Source: Nonomuraea rubra (GTDB lineage: Bacteria; Actinomycetota; Actinomycetes; Streptosporangiales; Streptosporangiaceae). Taken from it: a DNA stretch of 64,000 bases. The translations under genes and the position numbers were made by a program. The notes under the pieces are model-generated. The model was not told where the DNA came from. It saw nothing but the letters and a program-made list of their open reading frames with translations, and searched no databases. This document shows, in pieces, positions 7,340 through 15,550 of this stretch. The DNA is taken from NCBI RefSeq assembly GCF_014207985.1, contig NZ_JACHMI010000001.1, forward strand, positions 6,431,001 through 6,495,000. Reading direction: 5' to 3'. Each line of letters opens with the position of its first letter. The stretch's first letter is position 1.

Positions 7340-8401
7340 TCAGCGCCCGGCCGGCACGGGCGTGGCCGCGCGGCCGGTCCTGGCCGACTCCTGGGCGGCC
7401 AGGGCGAAGGCCAGGACCTCGCGTCCCTGCTCGCCGGTGAGCGCCGGCGGGGTGCCGTTGAGCAGGGCGTCCACGAAGTGGCGGCCGGAGCGGACGAAGC
7501 TGGTCTCCCAGCCGGTCGGCATGTCGTCGTAGCCGGTGGTGACGCCGTCGCGGTGCAGGACGACCGGGGCGACGTCCAGCATGCGGCCGTGTCCGCGGGT
7601 CACCCAGATGACGCCCTTGGTGCCGGTGATCTCGACCCGGTCGTCCTGGGCGTAGTGGACGGTGTCCAGCTTGAGCTCCGGGGAGTGCACGACCTCCAGG
7701 GAGCCGACCGCGCCGTCCGGGTGGGTCCAGCTCACCAGGGAGGGGGCGTCGATCAGGCCGTCGTAGGAGTTGCCGATGAAGGCGTGCACCCGGTCGGCGA
7801 GGCCGAGGAAGTGCCAGGCGATGGCGAACTTGTGGTGGCCGTCGTCGAAGACGAGCGGGCCGCCGCCGCACTGCTCGGGGTCGATCCGCCAGGCGCTGGC
7901 CGCGGCGGGGACCTCCCAGGCTGTGGGGCTCCAGCCGGGGTTGGACTTGAGGCGGATGCCGCGGATCTCGCCGATCTCGCCGGCCTCGACCAGCTCCTTG
8001 GCACGCTGGACGGGCGGGTAGAAGACGAAGTTCTCGAACACCTTGAAGACGACGTCGCGCTCGGCGGCCCTGGCGATCATCGCGTCGGCGTCGGCGAGGC
8101 TCGTCGACATCGGCTTCTGCAGCGACACGTGCTTGCCGGCGTCCATCGCGTCGAGGGCCACCTGGGCGTGCAGGTGGTGCGGGACGAGGATCTCCACCAT
8201 GTCGACGTCGTCCCTGGCCAGCAGGTCGCGGTAGTCGGCGTGCCGGGCCTGCCCGGCCACGCCCCAGGCCGCCCCCCGGGTGTCGCGGTTCTCCGCGACG
8301 GGGTCGCAGACGGCCGTGATCACGGCCTCGGGGTGCTCCAGGTACGCCTGGGCGTGCAGGTCGGAGATGCGGCCGCAGCCGATGATGCCAACGCGGATCA
8401 C
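7340..8401 (-). CDS. Gfo/Idh/MocA family NAD(P)-dependent oxidoreductase
   Basis: A 353-residue two-domain dehydrogenase. It has the N-terminal Rossmann motif VGIIGCGRISDLHAQAY, the EKP-type motif present as HVSLQKPMSTSLADA (Lys conserved, Glu replaced by Gln), and a C-terminal alpha/beta domain with DDGHHKFAIAWHFLG, which matches the substrate-binding Asp/His helix of the family. Members oxidise inositols, sugars or sugar derivatives. GTG 8401 follows a GGAG site. It is the last gene of an eight-gene minus-strand operon and starts 20 bases after the second permease. It probably catalyses an early oxidation of the imported compound. Confidence 0.9.
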   Translation of the reverse strand: MIRVGIIGCGRISDLHAQAYLEHPEAVITAVCDPVAENRDTRGAAWGVAGQARHADYRDLLARDDVDMVEILVPHHLHAQVALDAMDAGKHVSLQKPMSTSLADADAMIARAAERDVVFKVFENFVFYPPVQRAKELVEAGEIGEIRGIRLKSNPGWSPTAWEVPAAASAWRIDPEQCGGGPLVFDDGHHKFAIAWHFLGLADRVHAFIGNSYDGLIDAPSLVSWTHPDGAVGSLEVVHSPELKLDTVHYAQDDRVEITGTKGVIWVTRGHGRMLDVAPVVLHRDGVTTGYDDMPTGWETSFVRSGRHFVDALLNGTPPALTGEQGREVLAFALAAQESARTGRAATPVPAGR

Positions 8402-8421
8402 TGGGACTCCTGAATCTCTTT

Positions 8422-9297
8422 CTAGCCCTTGACCGCCCCGGTCGTGAGACCGGCGATGAAGTGCTTCTGGAAGGCGATGAAGATCGCGACTGTGGGAAGG
8501 CTGGCGAGCACGGCCAGGGCCGCCTGAACGCCGTAGGCGACGGAGAACTGGCCCTGCTGCTGCAGGATGCCCACCATCACGGTGCGCATGGTGTCGGAAC
8601 GAGTGAAGACGAGCGGGTAGAGGAAGTCGTTCCAGATGAAGGTGAACTGGAGCGTGGCGAGGGCCGCCAGTGCGGGGCGGGTCATGGGCAGCACGATGGA
8701 GGCGAGGATGCGCGGCTCGCTCGCGCCGTCCACCAGGCCCGCCGCCCGCAGCTCGATCGGGAGGCTGCGGAAGAAGTTGCGCATGACCAGGGTGCACAGG
8801 GAGATCCCGTAGCCGGAGTGCACGATGATCATCGGCCACAACGTGTCGTACATGCCGGTCGCGTTGAACCCCTGGAACAGCGGGATCAGCAGGATCTGCG
8901 GCGGCACGAACAGCCCGGCGAGCAGGACGAACCCGATGAACTCGCCGGCCCGGGGGCGCAGCACGGCGATGGCGTATCCGGCGAGGGTGCCCAGCGCCAC
9001 GGAGACGGCCGTCGCCGGCACCGTCACGAGGACGGAGTTGAGCAGGTAACGGCCGGTGCTGCCGACCGAGAACGCCTGGAGGTAGTTGTCCAGGGTCAGG
9101 TTGCCGGTGGGGGCCCACAGGCCGTTCGCGGCGATCTCGGCGTCCGATTTGAGCGAGGTGTACAGGACGCCCAGGCACGGGACGAGGAACACCACCGCGA
9201 AGGCCAGCAGCAGCGCCACCAGCGAGGCCTTCGACGCGCGGCTGCGTTCCCCGGCGATGGCGGTCTCCGCCGGGCGAGTCAGGGCGATCTCAGACAT
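8422..9297 (-). CDS. Carbohydrate ABC transporter permease, MalG type
   Basis: A 291-residue inner-membrane permease with six predicted membrane segments. The cytoplasmic EAA loop reads ELRAAGLVDGASEPRILASI and docks the ATPase. The N-terminal LYTSLKSDAEI and ending GAVKG are typical of CUT1-family MalG-like subunits. It overlaps the MalF-like permease gene by eight bases. No ATP-binding subunit is encoded in the operon. CUT1 systems of actinomycetes commonly share a multitask ATPase (MsiK) encoded elsewhere, and that is presumed here. Confidence 0.92.
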   Translation of the reverse strand: MSEIALTRPAETAIAGERSRASKASLVALLLAFAVVFLVPCLGVLYTSLKSDAEIAANGLWAPTGNLTLDNYLQAFSVGSTGRYLLNSVLVTVPATAVSVALGTLAGYAIAVLRPRAGEFIGFVLLAGLFVPPQILLIPLFQGFNATGMYDTLWPMIIVHSGYGISLCTLVMRNFFRSLPIELRAAGLVDGASEPRILASIVLPMTRPALAALATLQFTFIWNDFLYPLVFTRSDTMRTVMVGILQQQGQFSVAYGVQAALAVLASLPTVAIFIAFQKHFIAGLTTGAVKG

Positions 9298-10165
9298 GCC
9301 GGTCCTTCCATGAGTTCCAGGCGAAGAACAGTCCGATGATCACGACCGAGACGACGAACAGCACGACGGACACCGCGCTGCCGTAGCCGAAGTCGTAGGT
9401 CTTGAACGACACGCGGTAGGCGAGCACCGCGAGCGTCTCGGTCTGCCGGAACGGGCCGCCGCCGGTCATGACGTACACGATGTCGAAGCTCTTCAGCGCG
9501 TTGATCAGGCTGAGCGAGGTGACCACGACGAACGACGGGCGCAGGGCGGGCAGCACGACCGCGCGCAGCCGCGCCCAGGCGCCGGCGCCGTCCATGTGCG
9601 CCGCCTCGGTGAGGTCGCGGGAGACGGAGGTGAGGCCGGCCAGGAAGATGACCATGGCCAGGGCGACCTGCTGCCAGCCCCAGGCGATCATCACCGCCCA
9701 CAGGGCCGTGTCGGGGTCGGACAGCCAGGCGTGCCCCCAGGACTCCAGCCCCACCGCGCCGAGGACGAGGTTGAGCAGGCCGTCCTCGGGGCGGTAGATC
9801 CAGAACCAGACCTGGCCGACCACCACGAGCGACAGCGCCAGGGGCAGGAAGAAGATCGACTTGATGAGCTTGGCGAAGCGCGTGACGCGGTTCAGCGCGA
9901 GGGCGAGGGCGAGGCCCGCGATGGTGGGCACCACCACCGCGAGCACCGTCCAGATCAGCGTGTTCCGCAGCGCGCGCAGGAAGCTCGGGTCGGCGGTCAT
10001 CCGGCGGAACTGCTCCAGCCCGACGAATTCGCCACCGCCGACCGCCTGCCAGTCGGTGAAGCCGTGCGCGAAGGAGTACAGCGCCGGCCACACGACGGTG
10101 ATCCCGTACGCGAGGAGCGGTGCGGCGAGGAATCCCCAGGCCCACCATGTCCGCCGGATCGTCAT
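9290..10165 (-). CDS. Carbohydrate ABC transporter permease, MalF type
   Basis: A 291-residue permease with about six membrane segments and the EAA loop DLTEAAHMDGAGAWARLRAV followed by LPALRPSF. It pairs with the MalG-like protein encoded immediately downstream to form the channel of a CUT1 sugar importer. The start is ATG 10165, preceded by AAAGGAGG, and lies 35 bases after the solute-binding protein gene. Gene order (binding protein, MalF-like, MalG-like) is the standard one. Substrate specificity is set by the binding protein and is not deducible. Confidence 0.92.
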   Translation of the reverse strand: MTIRRTWWAWGFLAAPLLAYGITVVWPALYSFAHGFTDWQAVGGGEFVGLEQFRRMTADPSFLRALRNTLIWTVLAVVVPTIAGLALALALNRVTRFAKLIKSIFFLPLALSLVVVGQVWFWIYRPEDGLLNLVLGAVGLESWGHAWLSDPDTALWAVMIAWGWQQVALAMVIFLAGLTSVSRDLTEAAHMDGAGAWARLRAVVLPALRPSFVVVTSLSLINALKSFDIVYVMTGGGPFRQTETLAVLAYRVSFKTYDFGYGSAVSVVLFVVSVVIIGLFFAWNSWKDRHV

Positions 10166-10200
10166 CCGCGGATGCCTCCTTTCTCGGATTTCCGGGTCGG

Positions 10201-11520
10201 TCAGGAGCCGCCGAACACGCCGTCGGCGGCGGCCTGCGCTTCCTGCAGTACGGACGCGGCCTCGGCCGGGCTGTTGACGAACTGGGCGATCGCGTTGAGG
10301 CCGGCGTCGGACATCTCCGGCGTGGTCGCCAGGTCGTAGTTGAAGGCGAAGACGGGCGCCTTGGCGACGACCTCGGCGGCCTTGTGCATGATCTCGTTCT
10401 GCGAGCTCAGGTCGGCCTTGGGGTTCGGGGCCAGGGCGCCCTGGGTGACGGCGACGGCCTGCTGCGCCTCGGGCGAGGCCAGGCAGGCGAGGACCTTGTC
10501 GGCCCCGGCCTTGTTCGCCGCCCCCGCCGCGATCGCGAACCCGTCCACCGGGCCGACGGCGGCCTGCGGCACGCCGGGCGTGATCTCGGGGAAGGGGAAG
10601 AAGTCGTAGCCCTTGCCGGCCTTGACGTTGTTGCCCTCCCAGTAGCCGCTGATCCAGGTGCCCATCACGGTCATCGCGGCCTTGCCCTGGGCCACCATGT
10701 CGGCGGCGTCGGGCCAGTCGTAGCCGTTGGGGTCGGAGTTGAAGTAGCCCTTGTCGAAGAGCTGCTTCCACAGGTCGAACGCCTGGGCCACCTGCGGGTC
10801 GGTGTACTTGGCCTTGCCCGCCATGAGCTGCGCCCGGTAGTCGGGGCCGGCCGTGCGCAGCAGCAGGTAGTCGAACCAGAACTGGGCGGGCCAGCGGTTC
10901 TTGGAGCCGAGCGCGAACGGGGTGATCCCGGCGGCCTTGAGCTTGTCCGCGGAGGCCAGCAGCTCGTTCCAGGTCTTCGGCAGCTCGGTGATGCCGGCCT
11001 TCTTCATGACCTCGGGGTTGTAGAACACGCCGGCGTAGTGGTAGTCGAGCGGCAGCAGGTACTTCTTGCCGCTGTACGTCGCCGCGGCCTTGGTCAGCGT
11101 CTCGGGAATGGCCTGGTCGAGGCCGGCCTTGGCCCACGCGTCGTCGAGCGGGGCCAGGCGCTGCTGGTCCACGAGGTACTGCGTCTTGGCTCCGGCCCAG
11201 TAGGAGAACAGGTCGGGCGGGTTGCTGCCGGCGAGCTGCACGAGGATGGCGTCCTTGAACGCCTCCTGCTCGGCCGGGCTGTTCTTGATCTTCTCGCCGG
11301 CCTGCTTCTCGCAGATGGACAGCACCTGGGCCATGGCCTTGTTGCCGGCTTCGTCGCTGAAGTAGTGCACCATGCTGACCTCGCCGGTCGACGCGGCGGG
11401 GGCGCTCGAGGCCCCCGTGGGTCCCGCGCCGGAGCCGCAGGCGGCGAGGAGCGAGGCGGCCGTGGCCGCCACCGCCAGTTTGACCGCGCGCCGCTGAACG
11501 GCGACGCTGTTCTTCGTCAT
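10201..11520 (-). CDS. Extracellular solute-binding lipoprotein of a sugar ABC importer
   Basis: A 439-residue family-1 solute-binding protein. The N-terminus has basic residues, a hydrophobic stretch and the lipobox LLAACGS, so the mature protein should be lipid-anchored at the Cys. The body shows MVHYFSDEAGNKAMAQVLSI and later WPAQFWFDYLLLRTAG, GKAAMTVMGTWISGYWEG and FPFPEITPGVPQAAVGPVDG, all usual in CUT1 binding proteins. Its ATG overlaps the IclR stop by four bases (ATGA), so its translation is coupled to the regulator. Ligand unknown; the neighbouring enzymes suggest a polyol, sugar acid or inositol-like compound. Confidence 0.92.
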   Translation of the reverse strand: MTKNSVAVQRRAVKLAVAATAASLLAACGSGAGPTGASSAPAASTGEVSMVHYFSDEAGNKAMAQVLSICEKQAGEKIKNSPAEQEAFKDAILVQLAGSNPPDLFSYWAGAKTQYLVDQQRLAPLDDAWAKAGLDQAIPETLTKAAATYSGKKYLLPLDYHYAGVFYNPEVMKKAGITELPKTWNELLASADKLKAAGITPFALGSKNRWPAQFWFDYLLLRTAGPDYRAQLMAGKAKYTDPQVAQAFDLWKQLFDKGYFNSDPNGYDWPDAADMVAQGKAAMTVMGTWISGYWEGNNVKAGKGYDFFPFPEITPGVPQAAVGPVDGFAIAAGAANKAGADKVLACLASPEAQQAVAVTQGALAPNPKADLSSQNEIMHKAAEVVAKAPVFAFNYDLATTPEMSDAGLNAIAQFVNSPAEAASVLQEAQAAADGVFGGS

Positions 11521-12356
11521 CCGTGGATCTCCGTGGGTGTCGGTGGGTGGGCGTCGAACTTCGCGGGGACGCGCCCGCCCATCTGCTGGGTGATTCGGTA
11601 CGCGGCGGCTGAGACCAGGTGGCCCAGCTCGCCGATCCTCGCGAGGGTGACCCGCGAGGCGGGCCCGGAAATCCCGATGGAGGCCAGCGGGACGCCGTGC
11701 AGGTTGAAGATCGGCGCCGCGACGCACCGGACGTCGAGGTTGAGCTCCTCGTCGTCGATGGCGTAGCCGCGGCGGCAGACCTGATCCAGGTCGGCCATGA
11801 GGCCGGCTATCCCCGTGTGCGTACGCATGGTGTACGCGGTGAACGGCTCCGGGAGCAGCGCGGACAGCTCCTCCTCGGTGGCCGTGCAGTACAGCGCCTT
11901 GCCGGTGGAGGAGGCGTAGATGACCGGTTGGGCGCCGATCTCGGTCTCGACCGTGATGCGGCCTCCGGCCTGCCGTTCCTGGGCGACGTACACGCCGCCG
12001 CCGCGCGTCCTGCGGGCGAGGTGGACCGCCTCGCCGGTGGCGGCCGACAGCTCGCGCATGATCGGGCCGGCGGTGCCGACGAGGTCCACCCCGCGCAGCA
12101 CCTGGCCGGCGAGCGAGATGATCCGCGTCGAGACGCGGAAGAGCTTGGTGGCCGGGTCCTGCTCGACGTAGCCTCGCTCCTCCAGCACGCGCAGCAGCCG
12201 GTGGACGTTGCCCTTGTCCGCGTTCACCTCGCGGGCGACCGCGGTCACGCCCAGCCCTTCCGGGCGTCGGGCGAGCGCTTCGAGGACGTCGAGGCCGGTC
12301 AGCAGGGCACCGGCGGCACGGGAGACGGGGACGGGCTCGGGGGTGAGGTCAGCCAT
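11517..12356 (-). CDS. IclR family transcriptional regulator
   Basis: A 279-residue regulator with an N-terminal winged helix (LLTGLDVLEALARRPEGLGV, then DKGNVHRLLRVLEERGYVEQ) and a C-terminal IclR effector domain (GEAVHLARRTRGGGVYVAQE, YASSTGKALYCTATEEEL, RGYAIDDEELNLDVRCVAAP). An upstream in-frame ATG at 12422 would add 22 codons, but they lack the genome's third-position G/C bias, so ATG 12356 is preferred. The gene sits inside the operon it probably controls, between the dehydratase and the binding protein. IclR proteins sense small organic acids; an intermediate of this pathway is the natural effector candidate. Confidence 0.92.
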   Translation of the reverse strand: MADLTPEPVPVSRAAGALLTGLDVLEALARRPEGLGVTAVAREVNADKGNVHRLLRVLEERGYVEQDPATKLFRVSTRIISLAGQVLRGVDLVGTAGPIMRELSAATGEAVHLARRTRGGGVYVAQERQAGGRITVETEIGAQPVIYASSTGKALYCTATEEELSALLPEPFTAYTMRTHTGIAGLMADLDQVCRRGYAIDDEELNLDVRCVAAPIFNLHGVPLASIGISGPASRVTLARIGELGHLVSAAAYRITQQMGGRVPAKFDAHPPTPTEIHG

Positions 12357-12411
12357 GGGCGTAGTCAACCCGCCCCGTTGTCCGTCCGTCAATTCCGTTG
12401 TCTCGGAGGGC

Positions 12412-14100
12412 TCAGCAGACATCGAAGTCCGCTCCTTCGTGGGCCTGGAGGACGTGGTCGTGGTAGAGCCGCCGCCAGCCCCGCTCCGGGGTGCGCGGAG
12501 GCGTCCACTGCTCCCTGCGGCGGGCCAGCTCCTCCGGCTCCACCAGCAGCGACAGCTCTCCCGCCGCCGCGTCGAGCCGGATCAGGTCGCCGTCGCGCAC
12601 CAGAGCCAGCGGGCCGCCGACCGCCGCCTCCGGGGACACGTGCAGGACCACCGTCCCGTACGCGGTGCCGCTCATCCGGGCGTCCGACACCCGCACCATG
12701 TCCCTGACACCGTTCCTGGCGAGCTTGGCCGGGATCGGCACCGAGCCGGCCTCCGGCATGCCGCCGCCGACCGGCCCGGCGTTGCGCAGCACCAGCACCG
12801 AGGCGGGGGTGACGGGCAGGTCGGGGTCGTCGATGCGGCGGGCCACGTCCTCGGGCGACTCGAAGACCACGGCCGGGCCCTCGTGCTTCAGCAGCGCGGG
12901 CGAGGCGGCCGAGCGCTTGATCACGGCGCCGTCGGGGGCGAGGCTGCCGCGCAGCACCGCCAGCGCGCCGGTGGGGCCGAGCGGGCCGTCCAGCGTGCGG
13001 ATGGTGGTCTGCCAGTCGGGCGGCGGGGTGACCCCGGCCAGCCGGTCGCGCAGGGTGCCGCCCTCGATCACCGGGACGTCCAGGTCGAGCAGCGGCTCCA
13101 GCGCCTTCATCAGCACGGGCACGCCGCCCGCCCGGTGCAGGTCCTCCATGTAGCCCACGCCCGACGGCTTGCAGTCCACGAGCAGCGGCACCCGGGAGGC
13201 GATGCGCGAGAGGTCGTCCAGGCCGAACGGCACGCCCGCGCGCCGGGCCACCGCCAGCAGGTGGATCACCGCGTTGGTGGAGCCGCCCAGGGCCAGCAGC
13301 ACGGTGACCGCGTTGGCCAGCGCGCCCGCGGTCACGATGGACGAGGGACGCCGGCCTTCGAGCGCCGCCTCGACAGCGACCCGGCCGGAGCGCACGCCTG
13401 CGCGCAGCCGGTCGCCGGTGGGGGCGGGCGCGGTGGCGGTGCCCGCCGGGCTCATGCCGAGGGCCTCCGACAGGCACGCCATGGTCGAGGCGGTGCCCAT
13501 GACCATGCAGGTGCCGCCGGTCGTGGCGAGCGCGCCGCGCACGTCGGCGATGTCGTCCCCGTCCAGCTCGCCCGCGCGGTGCCTGGCCCACATCGAGCGG
13601 CAGTCGGTGCAGGCCCCGAGCCGGGTGCCGCGCCAGGTGCCGGTGAGCATGGAGCCCGCCACGAGCTGCACCGCCGGGATGTCCGCGGAGACCGCGGCCA
13701 TGAGCTGGGCGGGCACGGTCTTGTCGCAGCCTCCGGCCAGCACCACCGCGTCCATCGGCTGGGCGCGGACGAGCTCCTCGGTCTCCAGCGCGGCCAGGTT
13801 GCGGAACAACATGGAGGTGGGCGACATGAGGATCTCGGGCAGCGACATCGCGGGGAAGACCACGGGCAGGCCGCCGGCCTCCAGCACGCCGCGTTCGACC
13901 GCCTTGACGAGCTGCGGCATCTCGCGGTGACAGGTGGTGAAGCCGCCGCTGGTGTCGGCGATGCCGACCACCGGCCGGTCGAGGTCCACCTCGTCGAACC
14001 CCGCGGAGGCGAGGAACGCCCTGCGCAGGAAGCGGCTGAACCCCTCGTCGCCGTACGAGGTGAGCCCCCGGTCGACGCCCCGGACGTCGGGCTGGTCCAT
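12412..14100 (-). CDS. IlvD/Edd family dehydratase, sugar-acid type
   Basis: A 562-residue Fe-S dehydratase of the dihydroxy-acid / phosphogluconate / aldonate dehydratase family. Cluster-ligand regions are VVLAGGCDKTVPAQLMA and TTGGTCMVMGTASTMACL; the latter replaces the [12 protein letters not shown] block of true IlvD, and GGCDKT replaces NCDKIT. Both are marks of the aldonate (xylonate, arabonate, galactonate) branch rather than branched-chain amino acid synthesis. The NAVIHLLA and VRVSDARMSGTAYGTVVLHV motifs are present. Its start overlaps the aldehyde dehydrogenase stop by one base (TGATG). It probably converts an aldonate or similar polyhydroxy acid to a 2-keto-3-deoxy acid. Confidence 0.88.
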   Translation of the reverse strand: MDQPDVRGVDRGLTSYGDEGFSRFLRRAFLASAGFDEVDLDRPVVGIADTSGGFTTCHREMPQLVKAVERGVLEAGGLPVVFPAMSLPEILMSPTSMLFRNLAALETEELVRAQPMDAVVLAGGCDKTVPAQLMAAVSADIPAVQLVAGSMLTGTWRGTRLGACTDCRSMWARHRAGELDGDDIADVRGALATTGGTCMVMGTASTMACLSEALGMSPAGTATAPAPTGDRLRAGVRSGRVAVEAALEGRRPSSIVTAGALANAVTVLLALGGSTNAVIHLLAVARRAGVPFGLDDLSRIASRVPLLVDCKPSGVGYMEDLHRAGGVPVLMKALEPLLDLDVPVIEGGTLRDRLAGVTPPPDWQTTIRTLDGPLGPTGALAVLRGSLAPDGAVIKRSAASPALLKHEGPAVVFESPEDVARRIDDPDLPVTPASVLVLRNAGPVGGGMPEAGSVPIPAKLARNGVRDMVRVSDARMSGTAYGTVVLHVSPEAAVGGPLALVRDGDLIRLDAAAGELSLLVEPEELARRREQWTPPRTPERGWRRLYHDHVLQAHEGADFDVC

Positions 14101-15548
14101 CAGGCGCTCCTCAGTCGCAGGTTGACGTACTTGGCGATGGTGTAGTCCTGCACGCCCTCGGTGCCGCCCTCCCGGCCGAAGCCGGACTGCTTGACGCCGC
14201 CGAACGGCGCCTCCGCGGTGGCGATCGTCATCTCGTTGACGCCGACCATGCCGGTCTCCAGCTCCTCGGCGGCGCGGAAGGCGGTGGTCAGGTCCTCGGT
14301 GAAGACGAACCCGGCCAGGCCGAACGGGGTGGCGTTCGCCCTGGTCACGGCCTCCTCGAAGGTCTTGAACGTGCTGATGGGCGCGACCGGGCCGAACGGC
14401 TCCTCGGCCATCACCCTCATGTCGTCGTCCACGCCGGACAGCACGGTCGGCAGGTAGAAGTGCCCGCCGGGCAGGTCGGCGGGGCCGCCGCCGGCGAGCA
14501 CGGTCGCCCCGTTCGCCACCGCGTCCTCCACCAGCGCGTGCACGCCGGCCAGGCGCCGGGCGGTGGTCAGCGGGCCCATGTCGGTGGCCGGGTCGCGCCC
14601 GTCGCCCAGGCTGATCTCGCGCGTCTCCGCGACGAACGCCTCGGTGAACGCCTCGGCGACGTCCTCGTGAACCAGGAACCGGCTCGGGGAGATGCACACC
14701 TGGCCCGCGTTGCGGAACTTGGTGCGCGCGCACAGCCGCCCCGCCCGCTCGGCGTCCGCGTCCGCGAACACCAGGACCGGCGCGTGCCCGCCCAGCTCCA
14801 TGGAGACCGACTTGATCCCGTCGGCGGCCAGGCGCAGCAGCTCCGCGCCGACCGGCACCGAGCCGGTCAGGCTCACCTTGCGGATCACGTCGGAGGCGAT
14901 GAGGTGGCGGGAGATCATGGGGCCGTCGCCGCTGACCACGTTCAGCGCCCCGGCGGGCAGCCCGGCCTCGTGCGCGATCTCCGCGATGAGCAGGGAGCAC
15001 AGCGGCGCCTCCGCCGGGGCCATGAGCACGACCGAGCAGCCCGCGGCCAGCGCGGGGGCGATCTTCCGCACGCCGAGCAGCGCGGGGAAGTTCCAGGTGG
15101 CGAACGCGGCGACCGGGCCCACCGGCTCGCGGCTGACGAAGATGCGCGTGCCGGCGTCGCGGCCCTCGACGGTCCTGCCGTAGACGCGGCGGGCCTCGTC
15201 GGCGTACCAGTCGAACTGGTCGGCGGAGGCCAGCACCTCGCCCATGGACTGCGCCAGCGGCTTGCCCTGGTCGAGCGTCATGATCAGGGCGAAGCGCTCG
15301 GCCTGCGCGCGGATGCCGTCCGCGATGCGGCGCAGCACGCGCGAGCGCTCCCAGGGCTGCGTGCGCCGCCAGGTCGCGAAGCCGTCCGCCGTCGCGGCCA
15401 GGGCCAGGTCGAGGTCCTCGGGGCGGGCGACGGGCAGCTCGGCGAGGAGCGTGCCGTCGGCGGGGTTGTGCACGGGGAATGTCTCGTCCGCGGTGTGCCA
15501 GGCGCCCGCGATGTACATGGCGGCGGGCGGGAGCTGGGGATCGCTCAT
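14100..15548 (-). CDS. NAD(P)-dependent aldehyde dehydrogenase (semialdehyde dehydrogenase type)
   Basis: A 482-residue ALDH similar to succinate- and 2-ketoglutarate-semialdehyde dehydrogenases. Catalytic residues are visible: Asn in FATWNFPALL, Glu in VSMELGGHAPVLVF, Cys in FRNAGQVCISPSRF, and the cofactor Glu/Phe region EEPFGPVAPIS. The C-terminus PFGGVKQSGFGREGG fits the GabD/KGSADH group. The start ATG 15548 is two bases after the ThDP gene's stop. Together with the dehydratase next to it, a non-phosphorylative route ending in oxidation of a semialdehyde is plausible. The true substrate is not provable from sequence. Confidence 0.92.
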   Translation of the reverse strand: MSDPQLPPAAMYIAGAWHTADETFPVHNPADGTLLAELPVARPEDLDLALAATADGFATWRRTQPWERSRVLRRIADGIRAQAERFALIMTLDQGKPLAQSMGEVLASADQFDWYADEARRVYGRTVEGRDAGTRIFVSREPVGPVAAFATWNFPALLGVRKIAPALAAGCSVVLMAPAEAPLCSLLIAEIAHEAGLPAGALNVVSGDGPMISRHLIASDVIRKVSLTGSVPVGAELLRLAADGIKSVSMELGGHAPVLVFADADAERAGRLCARTKFRNAGQVCISPSRFLVHEDVAEAFTEAFVAETREISLGDGRDPATDMGPLTTARRLAGVHALVEDAVANGATVLAGGGPADLPGGHFYLPTVLSGVDDDMRVMAEEPFGPVAPISTFKTFEEAVTRANATPFGLAGFVFTEDLTTAFRAAEELETGMVGVNEMTIATAEAPFGGVKQSGFGREGGTEGVQDYTIAKYVNLRLRSA

Positions 15549-15550
15549 GT

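Noticed and set aside
12412..14100. Second biosynthetic ilvD
   Set aside because: The cluster-ligand blocks are GGCDKT and GGTCMVMG, not NCDKIT and GSCSGM, and the context is a sugar-type ABC operon.
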